A DNA stretch of 50,964 bases from Candidatus Poseidoniales archaeon (GTDB lineage: Archaea > Thermoplasmatota > Poseidoniia > Poseidoniales > Poseidoniaceae), in assembly GCA_009887135.1 (NCBI GenBank), contig QXYA01000101.1, positions 1 to 50,964 of the forward strand. Direction: 5' to 3'. Every line of letters begins with the position of its first letter. Positions within the stretch are counted from its first letter, which is position 1. The notes under the pieces were generated by a model. The model saw only the letters and a program-made list of their open reading frames with translations. It searched no databases and had not been told where the DNA came from. The position numbers were made by a program, and so were the translations under genes. Shown piece by piece: positions 29,428 to 38,876 of the stretch.

Positions 29428-30597
29428 TTGGATTACAAATCTACAGACGAACAAGACATGATTCGAGAAATGGTTCGAGACTTTGCCGAAACAGTTCTAG
29501 CTCCAACAATAGAACATCGAGATAAACATCAAATCCCTCCTTCAGAGGAATGGTCTCAATTCATCGAATACGGTCTCCAAGGTGTTACAATTCCCGAAGC
29601 GTATGGTGGTTCTCCAGTCGATGATATATCTGAATCGATCATTGTTGAAGAACTTGCAAGAGTAGATCCTTCATTCTCAGTCATGTACTGTGTTCACGTA
29701 GGCCTCTGTGCTAAGACGATAGCACTCCATGGTGATGAATATCAAAAAGAGAACTACCTCAAAAGACTTGCAGCAGGCGATGTTGGTGCTTACTCACTTT
29801 CAGAAGCTGGAGCGGGTACTGATGCAGCAGCCATGACCTGCAAGGCAAAACTTTCCGATGATGGAACACACTACATTCTGAACGGTGAGAAGATGTGGGT
29901 CACGAATGGAGCACAAGCTGAAATCATCGTTCTGTTTGCAAAAGATGTCGATCATCCCGACTATGGTGTCAAGAAACATGGAGGAACAACTGCCTTTATT
30001 GTTGACTCTTCTTTCGAAGGTTTCACTGTTGGTAAAAAGGAAGATAAACTCGGAATCCGTTCGTCTGATACCTGTACGCTTATTCTTGACAACTGCAAGG
30101 TTCCTGTAGAAAATGTATTGAAAGGGGCTGGAAATGGATTCCCAATCGCCATGAATGCATTGGACAACTCTCGAATCGGTATTGCTGCACAAGCCCTTGG
30201 AATTGCTCAAGGAGCCTACGAAGCATCGCTTCGCTATGCTCACGAAAGAGAGGCTTTTGGTAAACCAATCGCACATCATCAGATGATTATGGGCTATCTT
30301 GCTGATATGGCTACAAAGATTGAGGCTTCACGTCATCTCGTTTACAAAGCCTCCTGGTCAAAGCAACAACACTACGAGCACGGGGGCCCACGCCATTCGA
30401 AAGAAGCGAGCATGGCGAAACTGTATGCGGGAGATACTGCGATGTGGGTTTCAGAACGAGCGATACAGATTCACGGTGGATACGGATATACCAAAGAATT
30501 CCCTGTAGAGCGATTTTTCCGTGATGCAAAAATTACACAGATCTACGAAGGAACTCAAGAAGTTCAACGTATTGTTATTGCACGAAGTCTTCTCTGA
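29428..30597 (+). CDS. Acyl-CoA dehydrogenase
   Basis: 'YSLSEAGAGTDAAAM', 'WVTNGAQAEIIVLFAK', 'RIGIAAQALGIAQGAYEASLRYAHEREAFGKPI', 'QIHGGYGYTKEFPVERFFRDAKITQIYEGTQEVQRIVIAR'; TTG 29428 preferred for ggtgag RBS, ORF track gives 29407. Confidence 0.94.
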   Translation: MDYKSTDEQDMIREMVRDFAETVLAPTIEHRDKHQIPPSEEWSQFIEYGLQGVTIPEAYGGSPVDDISESIIVEELARVDPSFSVMYCVHVGLCAKTIALHGDEYQKENYLKRLAAGDVGAYSLSEAGAGTDAAAMTCKAKLSDDGTHYILNGEKMWVTNGAQAEIIVLFAKDVDHPDYGVKKHGGTTAFIVDSSFEGFTVGKKEDKLGIRSSDTCTLILDNCKVPVENVLKGAGNGFPIAMNALDNSRIGIAAQALGIAQGAYEASLRYAHEREAFGKPIAHHQMIMGYLADMATKIEASRHLVYKASWSKQQHYEHGGPRHSKEASMAKLYAGDTAMWVSERAIQIHGGYGYTKEFPVERFFRDAKITQIYEGTQEVQRIVIARSLL

Positions 30598-31572
30598 TCA
30601 GTTGTACTCATACGAGTGTACAGAGAAAATGGGACGTTTTCTACCGATGTTCCAGTTCGCAATATGAGCATTGATTTCAACAATATGATTCATTTGAAAA
30701 CTGCTCACAGAGTCGTTTGCTTCGGGTTGGAAAAGAAGTTCGATTTCCACTGAATTATCCTCTACAAGTGTTCCAATAATGGTTTTTCCATTCTTAAAAG
30801 ACTGAGGGGCAATGATGGTCGACTCAATCTTTTCAATCTTGACTGAAAAGTGATGATTATTTGTCGTTTTTTCCACAGCATCTCTTATCTCACTGCTTAA
30901 TTTCATGGAATTCAAGGCTTCGATTATTTCCAGAGGATTATTTTGAGGAGTTGTTGCTGGAACTGGATTTTTAACTTCAACGACTTCTTTGGTTTCTTCC
31001 ATCACTTCGTTTACAACGACCTCGGGAACTTCTTCTAATTCGATATCAATTTCTTGCATTGACTTCTCAAGTTCTTGTTCAGCGATAATTTGAGCAGCCT
31101 CTTGTTCAGCAGCCAATCGGGTGGCCTTTTGTTCAGCAGCCAATCGTGTGACCTCTTGTTCAGCGGCAAATCGAGCAGCCTCCTCTTCTGCAGTAATTCG
31201 AGCAGTCTCAGCAGGGTCTGGGATTCCGAGAGGTAATCCAATCTGCTCAAAATAGGTGAATAAATCGCCAACTGTAACCGTTTTGTCATTATCAGAATCA
31301 AGAAGCGTCAGTAAGCCATTGATAACCCAAGCAGGAGGTGATGTTCCAGTTGTCTTTTCCAATGCAGCAGAGAGTTCATGAGGTTGAATCACAGCGTCGT
31401 TATTTGAATCAATTGTGTTTGCAATCTCTGCTCCAGTCAGTCCTGATCCAAGTAACCAACTTGTGAATTGTTCATTCAATTGCCCGATCATTGGGTTCGT
31501 AGAAACCATTTGTTTGATGTGATTACGCATTTTTTCTTGAACCATATTCTTAGCAGCAGACATAGTACTCAT
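30598..31572 (-). CDS. EF-hand-containing protein with 9-aa coiled-coil repeats
   Basis: Two EF-hand loops 'DSNNDAVIQPHE' and 'DSDNDKTVTVGD'; Ala/Glu-rich repeat region. Confidence 0.78.
   Translation of the reverse strand: MSTMSAAKNMVQEKMRNHIKQMVSTNPMIGQLNEQFTSWLLGSGLTGAEIANTIDSNNDAVIQPHELSAALEKTTGTSPPAWVINGLLTLLDSDNDKTVTVGDLFTYFEQIGLPLGIPDPAETARITAEEEAARFAAEQEVTRLAAEQKATRLAAEQEAAQIIAEQELEKSMQEIDIELEEVPEVVVNEVMEETKEVVEVKNPVPATTPQNNPLEIIEALNSMKLSSEIRDAVEKTTNNHHFSVKIEKIESTIIAPQSFKNGKTIIGTLVEDNSVEIELLFQPEANDSVSSFQMNHIVEINAHIANWNIGRKRPIFSVHSYEYN
31074..31208 (-). repeat. 27-bp tandem repeat coding for (RLAAEQEAT)n, ~5 imperfect units
   Basis: Consecutive 'RFAAEQEVT RLAAEQKAT RLAAEQEAA QIIAEQELE'; DNA repeat of ttgttcagcagccaatcg... 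Confidence 0.8.
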
Positions 31573-31607
31573 TCACCCCATTTCGTCGTATGGTATCAAA
31601 CTGCCTC

Positions 31608-32918
31608 CTACGGGAATTGAAGTTTTGGCCAATGAGTGAACTCGTCCTCATGCCAGGATAAGGTGCATAGAAGGGTTTCAATTTGATCTAGGTCAGTTAG
31701 ATTCCGAGCAATCTGTTCACGATGCAACCAGTTCTTCAGTGCCCCGAGTTTTGGACCTTGTTGCACATGGGTTTGAGACATTATCCATTCACCTGTGGCT
31801 AAGGATTTGGATGTTCGGCTTGTAACCAAGGCTTCGTTCCGAGAAATACGTTCCTGAATGTCTTCCTTGGAATGTCCACCTTGATTTAATGGTGCGAAAA
31901 GGGCTTCAATTCGAAGATGTTGCTCTGCCCAATCTCCTAGAACATGTCTGTGAATACGCAAACTTGAATCCAAGAGTTCTGGAATATGGCCTAAGCAGAG
32001 GTGACGGAAGATGAGTGTTTTCTTTTCCAGATTGCTGAGTTTGAGAGTTCTGGCTGCGTCCTCACAGGTTGTAATGGGTGTGCCACGGAAGAGTATGACA
32101 AGCCTATCGAGTACATCATCACCTTCAAGCAAGTCGAGTGAAGAAATTCGATAATCATCTAACATCCAGTCGAAATTAAAGATTTGTCGAAGGATACCAT
32201 CATCAGCCATTTGTTGAAGTATTATCGAAGCGTTTTTTCCTATGAGGATGCGTTTTAATTCTGCCCAAACTCTTTCAACAGCTATCTTTGAAAGCATACT
32301 TCTTGTCGACCTTAAAGCATTGGCTAGGCCATGTTCAGGTTTCCAAACACCTGCATCACCTTGATCCATGAAACGATACGTTCGTAGAATTCGTAATGCA
32401 TCTTCAGAAAGTCTTGATTTTGGTTCACCTACTGCGCATATCCGTTTTCTTTGCAGGTCTTCAAAGCCCCCATAAGGGTCATAATAAACGGCTTTGTTGA
32501 CATCTAAAGCCATCGAATTCATGGAGAGATCTCTGCGAGATAAATCAACAGAAAGAGAAAGTCCCCATTCAACTTCATCCGGTCGCCTTCCATCACCATA
32601 TCCTTTCTCAGTTCTAAGCGTAGTAATCTCATAAAAATCACCTTCTGAACGAAATGTGATCGTACCAAATTTCTCACCAGTAGGGATCATTTCAGGATAT
32701 GTCTTCATCTTATCAGGAACCATTGTGGTTGCTAAATCATATTCAACAATGGGTATCTCAAGCAATGCGTTTCGTATTGCTCCACCAACAATCCAAACAG
32801 AATGACCTTGTTTTTCAAACCAATCAACAATCACCAACAGGCTCGATGGAAGGTTTTGAACCATCTGAATAAGTTCTGGAGTGAGAGGTTTTGCATCAAT
32901 GCCACTTGTCGGTTCCAC
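31608..32918 (-). CDS. cca: tRNA CCA nucleotidyltransferase / poly(A) polymerase family, class II (bacterial-type)
   Basis: 'VWIVGGAIRNALLEIPIVEYDLATT', 'TGEKFGTITF...YEITTLRTEKGYGDGRRPDEVEW', 'DLSRRDLSMNSMALD'. Confidence 0.9.
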   Translation of the reverse strand: MEPTSGIDAKPLTPELIQMVQNLPSSLLVIVDWFEKQGHSVWIVGGAIRNALLEIPIVEYDLATTMVPDKMKTYPEMIPTGEKFGTITFRSEGDFYEITTLRTEKGYGDGRRPDEVEWGLSLSVDLSRRDLSMNSMALDVNKAVYYDPYGGFEDLQRKRICAVGEPKSRLSEDALRILRTYRFMDQGDAGVWKPEHGLANALRSTRSMLSKIAVERVWAELKRILIGKNASIILQQMADDGILRQIFNFDWMLDDYRISSLDLLEGDDVLDRLVILFRGTPITTCEDAARTLKLSNLEKKTLIFRHLCLGHIPELLDSSLRIHRHVLGDWAEQHLRIEALFAPLNQGGHSKEDIQERISRNEALVTSRTSKSLATGEWIMSQTHVQQGPKLGALKNWLHREQIARNLTDLDQIETLLCTLSWHEDEFTHWPKLQFP

Positions 32919-32988
32919 ACATCTCCCTCATGTTACCCGTTGCTCAAGTAAGAAAAAGCATTATCCTCTGAATTTGATTGGCAATGTC

Positions 32989-33432
32989 ATGGCTTGGGAT
33001 GAATCTGATGTGCGACTTGTTCCTCTCGAGTGGCTCAAACCTCACGAAGAAATCAAAATTAAAAACATGAAAAAGCTTCTCGATATGACTCTTCGATGGA
33101 ATGGATTCACAAAACCCCTAATCGTTGACAAAGCAACTGGAGTAATTCTTGATGGCCATCATCGACACGCTGTTGCAATGCGACTTGAACTTGCTCGAAT
33201 ACCTGTGATTGTTGTCGATTACTTTGAGAATGAATCAATCGACATTGAGTTGTGGCCAGCTTCAGAGCTCGAAGAAATCACCAAACAGGACGTCATAGAC
33301 ATGGCTTTGTCAGATCATTTGTATCCACCAAAAACAACACGTCATCGGATTGCAGATTATTTACCACCAATCCATGTTTCTCTGGAACGGTTGTCTCTTC
33401 TCAGTCCTACGACTTCTGAAGAGTCCGAGTAG
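32989..33432 (+). CDS. ParB/Srx-fold protein, SerK (free serine kinase)-like
   Basis: 'LVPLEWLKPHEEIK...FTKPLIVDKATGVILDGHHRHAVAMRLELARIPVIVVDYF...LYPPKTTRHRI' resembles the archaeal SerK pattern (KPHE, LDGHHR, PKTTRH); start ATG 32989. Confidence 0.75.
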   Translation: MAWDESDVRLVPLEWLKPHEEIKIKNMKKLLDMTLRWNGFTKPLIVDKATGVILDGHHRHAVAMRLELARIPVIVVDYFENESIDIELWPASELEEITKQDVIDMALSDHLYPPKTTRHRIADYLPPIHVSLERLSLLSPTTSEESE

Positions 33433-35242
33433 TCGCTTTCCAGAATCGGTTTCCGTCACAAGCAGAAACAGTTGGGGATTTCGGCTCATTTATTGGAGTC
33501 ACGTTTACTTCTTGAATGATTGAACTTCGCGAATAAAGGATGGTAATCTCTTCCTCAGCATTGCCTTTAAGTGCAGTTTTTAGTTGTTCAGAAGAGGTAA
33601 TTCGCTGATCATTTATTGCAATGACTTCGTCTCCAACTTGTAAATGCTCGCGCACGGGTGATCCTTGGAGATGTGATGATACAAGCAGCTTGTTGTTTTG
33701 ATTACGTAAGTTAATTCCAAGCCAACCTTGTTCAAATTCCTTCCATGCAATTTTCTCAGTTCCATCTTTACGCTCTCTTGCTTTACTTGATTCATATGGA
33801 ATACCAAAAAGAGCGAATGCTTGATCTAAATCTAGGACTCCTTTTTTGGTGGTAAGTTCGTCAAGGAAGGTGCCAAGTCTTCTCCCCCCTCGTAGCGATG
33901 TCAAGGCTTTTCGGATATCCCTGTATTGTATTCCTCTATCACCTTTCTGCTCCACATTAATATTGTGCTTATGATAGAGTTCTGCCATGAGATCACAGAC
34001 TCCTGATTCTCCATTTGACCTCTTACGAAGTTCTGCATCAAGTGCAAAGATAGATAATTCGCCTTCTAAGTAGTATGAAATTTGAGTCTCTCTCGAGTAG
34101 GCATGCCCTCTATAGAGGTGTATCCATGCTTCATGACTTGCTTCACAAAGTGATTGAGAATCAATTCCACTTCGGGAATGATGTCGTTTTAGTTTCCTTT
34201 TCATGTCTGCAAAATAATCCTCTTTACTCCATGCACCGCTTTGCAAACAGATAATGTCTCCAAGCCATGATGTCGTACCTTCAAACCACCATAAGAGGTC
34301 AGAGTTGACTTCTCGCTGAAGATCATAATCAAGGAATTTCTTTGGTCTCAATCGCTTTACGTTCCACTTGTGTAAATATTCGTGGCTAAAGAGACTCACT
34401 AAATCTCTATATTCTTCGATATTACCTGGTTGCAATGAAGTTCTTGGAACCATTGAGGTTTGAGAGTTCATGTGTTCAAGTCCTCCGCGTGGTCCACCCG
34501 TCAAATGTAAAATCGTGTGATAGTCCTCTTCAATGATGCCAAATAATGCATGATGCTCCTTGACGATCCTCTTCATGTCATGAATAAATCGTTCCACCAT
34601 GACTGGATGTGGTTCTTTTCCACCAGCGTCCCAAATATCAAGTGTATGTCTTATTCCATCGATGGTGGTTTCGATGACAGAATTTGAGTTACATTCTGCG
34701 ATTCCATCGAGTAAATCATCACGATTTTTTGCTGAATAGATATGAATATTCATGTCATTGTTTTCTTCCAGTTCAATCTTATCGAGTTGAGTCGTAACCG
34801 TCCAACTTTTTGGAAGTTTGAATTGAATTGAATGCTGAAAGTTCATTCGTTCATCTTCTATGCCAGATGTCGGCAAAAACCAAGTAAAGGGAGGCATCAT
34901 ATGGAGATGTGACTCATCAAAATGATTGGAACGCACTGATAAATCTACAGCTAGGAGTTGATATTCCACAGTTACAGACTTGCAGGATTGTACATCTGAA
35001 ATAACAATTGAATCCACTTCTTTTCTCGAAAAAGTCAATGCATTTCCTGAATCATCACTGACTGATAAGTTGGTGACATGTTGAATTGGTTCGCGAAGGA
35101 AGTATGATCCGGGAACCCATCGAGGAAAGGAGAGTGTTAATTTTGACTTTGAAAACGGCGCTTGGATCTGTATTGCAACCTTGAGTCTCTGGTGAGAAGG
35201 CTGTGTCGCATCGACTGTGAAGGTGATACCTGACTCTGTCAT
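33407..35242 (-). CDS. M61-family glycyl aminopeptidase-like protein with C-terminal PDZ
   Basis: 'FPRWVPGSYFLREPIQHVTNLSV', 'LFSHEYLHKWNVKRLRP' (HExxH), PDZ 'SPVREHLQVGDEVIAINDQRI'. Confidence 0.93.
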   Translation of the reverse strand: MTESGITFTVDATQPSHQRLKVAIQIQAPFSKSKLTLSFPRWVPGSYFLREPIQHVTNLSVSDDSGNALTFSRKEVDSIVISDVQSCKSVTVEYQLLAVDLSVRSNHFDESHLHMMPPFTWFLPTSGIEDERMNFQHSIQFKLPKSWTVTTQLDKIELEENNDMNIHIYSAKNRDDLLDGIAECNSNSVIETTIDGIRHTLDIWDAGGKEPHPVMVERFIHDMKRIVKEHHALFGIIEEDYHTILHLTGGPRGGLEHMNSQTSMVPRTSLQPGNIEEYRDLVSLFSHEYLHKWNVKRLRPKKFLDYDLQREVNSDLLWWFEGTTSWLGDIICLQSGAWSKEDYFADMKRKLKRHHSRSGIDSQSLCEASHEAWIHLYRGHAYSRETQISYYLEGELSIFALDAELRKRSNGESGVCDLMAELYHKHNINVEQKGDRGIQYRDIRKALTSLRGGRRLGTFLDELTTKKGVLDLDQAFALFGIPYESSKARERKDGTEKIAWKEFEQGWLGINLRNQNNKLLVSSHLQGSPVREHLQVGDEVIAINDQRITSSEQLKTALKGNAEEEITILYSRSSIIQEVNVTPINEPKSPTVSACDGNRFWKATTRTLQKS

Positions 35243-36249
35243 GATGAGGGTTCATCGGTTACGGTTGATAGGTTTCGCGCTGCACTAAGAACAACTTCGT
35301 CAGAAGATTGGTCCAGAACTTTTCGTGCCAGTTCTTGGACAAGCACCTCATTTTGTCGATGTAAAATCCGTTCTAACATCCTCGACTTGTCGATACTGTC
35401 CACACGTTCATCGAACAGCAGGGTTTCGCGGAGGACATCACTTTTGGAATCATTCCTCCCAACAAGCCAGCGCGAGACTACTGAAGTACAATCCTCAGCA
35501 AGAAGTGTGTTTATTCGGTTGTCATCTGCTTCATGTATGTGCTCTCTCATACTCGCAACGAAGAATCTACGTTGGGAATTTGTGCACCCTTTAGCGAGAG
35601 AAATAAGGTGTTCACTCTCTTCTTTCATTGCTTTAGGGACTGCTAATTTCCATAGTGCAGTATCATTTGATATCGCTGTACTCAAGAGAGATTCTTCTTC
35701 TTTACTGAGGTTCATTTCAAGCATACGAATTCCTGCTTGCTTTCGAACATCGGGATGTGAGTCGTTGAGAGCATCTTGTAGGGATGGAATGTCATTAGTG
35801 ATGGCGAGAGAGGCCGACTTGATTACAGGATCCTTTGAACTCAGAAATATTTCTTCTTCTTCACTGCTTGAAAATTCATTGTCAATTAGATAGACTGAAG
35901 CATTTCTTTTCACGATTGAATCATCGCTTAGAAGTAAAAGGCGCGCTAATTCTTCTGCCAGTTTTAGATCCTGAATATTTCGTAAAACCGAGGAAACACA
36001 CTTATGACCATCGGTTTCTTTTCTTTTAGCCAATTCAATGAGCAGATGAGGGGCATGTTTAGGAGCCCATCTTCGATAGGCTTCGATGGCCTTATTTCTA
36101 AACCAGATATCTTTGTCATTGAGAAGTTTAGAAAAAGCCTCTACGCTTTCGTGAATATCTGAATCGAACAAGACACGTACAGCCCTTCTACGCTGGCGAA
36201 TGTCTTTGTGCTTAAGTTTAGCAATCGTAGACTGTACAGAGGCTGCCAT
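35239..36249 (-). CDS. HEAT-repeat protein
   Basis: Tandem helical repeats 'LLNDKDIWFRNKAIEAYRRWA', 'ALNDSHPDVRKQAGIRMLEM'. Confidence 0.78.
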   Translation of the reverse strand: MAASVQSTIAKLKHKDIRQRRRAVRVLFDSDIHESVEAFSKLLNDKDIWFRNKAIEAYRRWAPKHAPHLLIELAKRKETDGHKCVSSVLRNIQDLKLAEELARLLLLSDDSIVKRNASVYLIDNEFSSSEEEEIFLSSKDPVIKSASLAITNDIPSLQDALNDSHPDVRKQAGIRMLEMNLSKEEESLLSTAISNDTALWKLAVPKAMKEESEHLISLAKGCTNSQRRFFVASMREHIHEADDNRINTLLAEDCTSVVSRWLVGRNDSKSDVLRETLLFDERVDSIDKSRMLERILHRQNEVLVQELARKVLDQSSDEVVLSAARNLSTVTDEPSS

Positions 36250-36258
36250 GTATATCAC

Positions 36259-37206
36259 TCAGGGCTTAAATTCATCAAAAGTTGGTCCAGAAGGTTGATC
36301 ATCGCCATCAATATCACCTGGTCTGGCAAGCGATGGCGCTAACATCAACTGAATCATGGGCCATAGATGGACAAATTGTTGCATATTTTCAACAATAAAT
36401 TCTTCCAACCTTTCATGTTCAGTGTGCTCCATAAGACGAAGTTGGTCCGCTAATTCCCCGAGTGCATATAAATCATTAGGGCCGCACAATTCCATCTCTT
36501 GACAGGTTTCGATCAATGTTTCAATCAAATCAACAATTTCCAATGCCGTTAACGGCTGTGGTTCACTTTCGATGATATTAACTGGACCAAAAGAGACTGG
36601 TCCCAAGGAAGTGGGGTGTAGTTCGTCGCCTTGACGTTCGATTTTCATCAACTCTTGGTTTCTATGTTCGCCTATTGGAGCGATTACAAAGCCATTTTCC
36701 ACAATTCGTTCTTTCATCCATAGTGGGATATCTGGAATCCCTCCTGTTACTACGATGCGATTCAAATCACCTGGTGTTTCAATCGGAGCCACCTCGACCG
36801 CTTCGATTGTTCGTACGTCTATTGTTGGCCAACCAGAGAGGGCTTTTGCAGTATGGCGGATAATTTCTTCTGATGGGTCGAGTAAGAGTACTCGACCCTC
36901 TTCTCCAAGGATTGTGGCTATCAAAGCTGCTAGATATCCACCTTTCGAACCGAGAACAAGAACTTCTTGACCTTTCGATAATTCGAGTTGATGTAACAAT
37001 GTTACGATCATATGTGGTGCAGAAATGGTCTTAACACCACCGTTTTTTGTTTCCATAAAAACAACTGGCCGGTCGTGGAAAAAGCAATCGTAATCATAGG
37101 ATGTAAATTGCTCAAGGTGAAGTGAACACATCGCTTCTCGGACCTCTTCGGGTACGATCATCCCCGAATCTTCAATCCGATTGAGGAGTTCGTGTATCCC
37201 ATCCAT
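36259..37206 (-). CDS. Protein-L-isoaspartate O-methyltransferase-like protein with C-terminal extension
   Basis: 'ISAPHMIVTLLHQLELSKGQEVLVLGSKGGYLAALIATILGEEGRVLLLDPS'. Confidence 0.82.
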   Translation of the reverse strand: MDGIHELLNRIEDSGMIVPEEVREAMCSLHLEQFTSYDYDCFFHDRPVVFMETKNGGVKTISAPHMIVTLLHQLELSKGQEVLVLGSKGGYLAALIATILGEEGRVLLLDPSEEIIRHTAKALSGWPTIDVRTIEAVEVAPIETPGDLNRIVVTGGIPDIPLWMKERIVENGFVIAPIGEHRNQELMKIERQGDELHPTSLGPVSFGPVNIIESEPQPLTALEIVDLIETLIETCQEMELCGPNDLYALGELADQLRLMEHTEHERLEEFIVENMQQFVHLWPMIQLMLAPSLARPGDIDGDDQPSGPTFDEFKP

Positions 37207-37245
37207 GATAATCACACCAATCTGTTACGTAAAAACATGAGGAGA

Positions 37246-38130
37246 CTAATCGATGTCGTTTCGAAGCTCATTTAGAATCTCTTCTGGATTTTTAGATGAG
37301 TCAATCTCATTGAATTCAACAGGATTCTGTTCGAGTTCAAGTTCAATGTTATCTTTCATTCTTTGAATAAGTGATTCGAAACCTTCTGTTGTCATCCCTG
37401 TATCTTGCATATCTATCTCCATGCTAAGAACGATGCTTCGTGCATCTTCGGGACTCAAGCGGACATCGGTCATAGAAGAAAAAATATCATCCATCAGAAT
37501 CCCTTCTATTTTCGTTAGATGCTCGGATACAGTTGCTCTTGCTAAACCCATTTGTTCTGATAGTTCAGTAATCTTGATTCTTTTTGGAAGGTCATAATAG
37601 CCATTATCATAAGCGAATTTGGCGAGTTTCAGTTGCTTTTCAGAGAGGATCGTTTCGTATTTCTGAGGTGTAAGATTTAGGTTCCTTGCACTTGTACGAT
37701 CAGGTTTCGACATTAAGCGCATAACTCCAGACATGAGTCTTAACTTCAACGAAGGTCCTTGTATAATGTATGTGAGACCGCTTTCATCTAATCGTGAACC
37801 AGGCACTGCATAGGTGCCTTTTGTTCGAGCATTGAGGTTTGAAAGCGGATGAATTATTCTGCAGATTATGAGATGCCCTTCTTCTGGTTTTGTGGATTCA
37901 TGCATCACGTCGATTACCTCAAGGAAATCAAGTGAATCTATGTCAGAAATACTTACGCCTTCTTTAAGATGAAATTTCAATAAGCACTGGATGTCTTTTG
38001 GGGCTCTATTGATGTAAGAAAGGAATTCAATTCGTTCTGCAACATCGAGCAATGGAGCAATCTCAATTGCCCCCAAGCGGTCGCGTTTCCAGAAAAAACT
38101 AGCTTCCCGCATGGATTTATCTAAGCACAC
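37246..38130 (-). CDS. Bat-like HTH-10 transcriptional regulator
   Basis: 'LSEKQLKLAKFAYDNGYYDLPKRIKITELSEQMGLARATVSEHLTKIEGILM' is the bacterio-opsin-activator-type HTH. Confidence 0.88.
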   Translation of the reverse strand: MCLDKSMREASFFWKRDRLGAIEIAPLLDVAERIEFLSYINRAPKDIQCLLKFHLKEGVSISDIDSLDFLEVIDVMHESTKPEEGHLIICRIIHPLSNLNARTKGTYAVPGSRLDESGLTYIIQGPSLKLRLMSGVMRLMSKPDRTSARNLNLTPQKYETILSEKQLKLAKFAYDNGYYDLPKRIKITELSEQMGLARATVSEHLTKIEGILMDDIFSSMTDVRLSPEDARSIVLSMEIDMQDTGMTTEGFESLIQRMKDNIELELEQNPVEFNEIDSSKNPEEILNELRNDID

Positions 38131-38166
38131 TATGAATTAAGTGAATCGGCTATATCGGTTGATGTA

Positions 38167-38799
38167 TTATCGCATTTCTAGCCATCCAAGAAATGTTGCA
38201 ATTGGCAAGAAGATGGTCAATAATCGATTGATTTTTTTCCTCTGATTACGCAGTTCCTCGGATAATTCCGGTCCAACCTCGATGGCAGATGTGAATCTTG
38301 ATTGTCTTGTTTTTGAGAATTGCCCATCTATAGTCTCAAGCACAAGCGGCCGTAACCGAGGTTGCCGGCTTGCCGGGATGCCTCTCCCCACAATGTAACG
38401 TATCGGAAAAGTATCAACTAAGGGTAGTGTTGCTAAGAGAATCTCTTGTACTCTTGTTGAGTCATGGAGATCTAGGCGAACAGTCCTACCATCACTACGA
38501 ATATGACTCAAAGCCCTCCACTTTCCTTGCCCTTCATCCAATCCCTTTACGGCATCAAGAACTCGATTAAATGGAGGTATTTTTGAGATGACTGGCCTAA
38601 CTCTTCTTGCCAAAAAAGGTCCGAGAAGAATACTTCCAATGAATGGGGGTAAGACCATGAAGTATACGAGTCGCAAAATTTCATCTGGACGGGTTAGTGC
38701 TGAAACCAAAGCGAGGCTGAATCCAAAATACAGGCCTAGAAAACCACCTGCTTGGAGGCCAAGCCAAAGGCCAACTCGCTCAGTAGCCTGTTCAGTCAT
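38167..38799 (-). CDS. Hypothetical membrane protein
   Basis: Hydrophobic N- and C-terminal helices around a soluble central domain. Confidence 0.65.
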   Translation of the reverse strand: MTEQATERVGLWLGLQAGGFLGLYFGFSLALVSALTRPDEILRLVYFMVLPPFIGSILLGPFLARRVRPVISKIPPFNRVLDAVKGLDEGQGKWRALSHIRSDGRTVRLDLHDSTRVQEILLATLPLVDTFPIRYIVGRGIPASRQPRLRPLVLETIDGQFSKTRQSRFTSAIEVGPELSEELRNQRKKINRLLTIFLPIATFLGWLEMR

Positions 38800-38876
38800 A
38801 ACACGCCCAAGATGTCCAATGAAAAGAAACCGTCGATGAACTCAAGAATTAAAGGCGGTTTCTTTGTCATCGGAAC

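Noticed and set aside
31074-31208. CRISPR-like array
   Set aside because: The 27-bp periodic repeat is in-frame coding repeat without spacers; no cas genes anywhere in the window.
36546-36555. CCGTTAACGG palindrome containing TTAACG
   Set aside because: Single copy inside a coding sequence, without clustering; not comparable with the 19968-20022 array.
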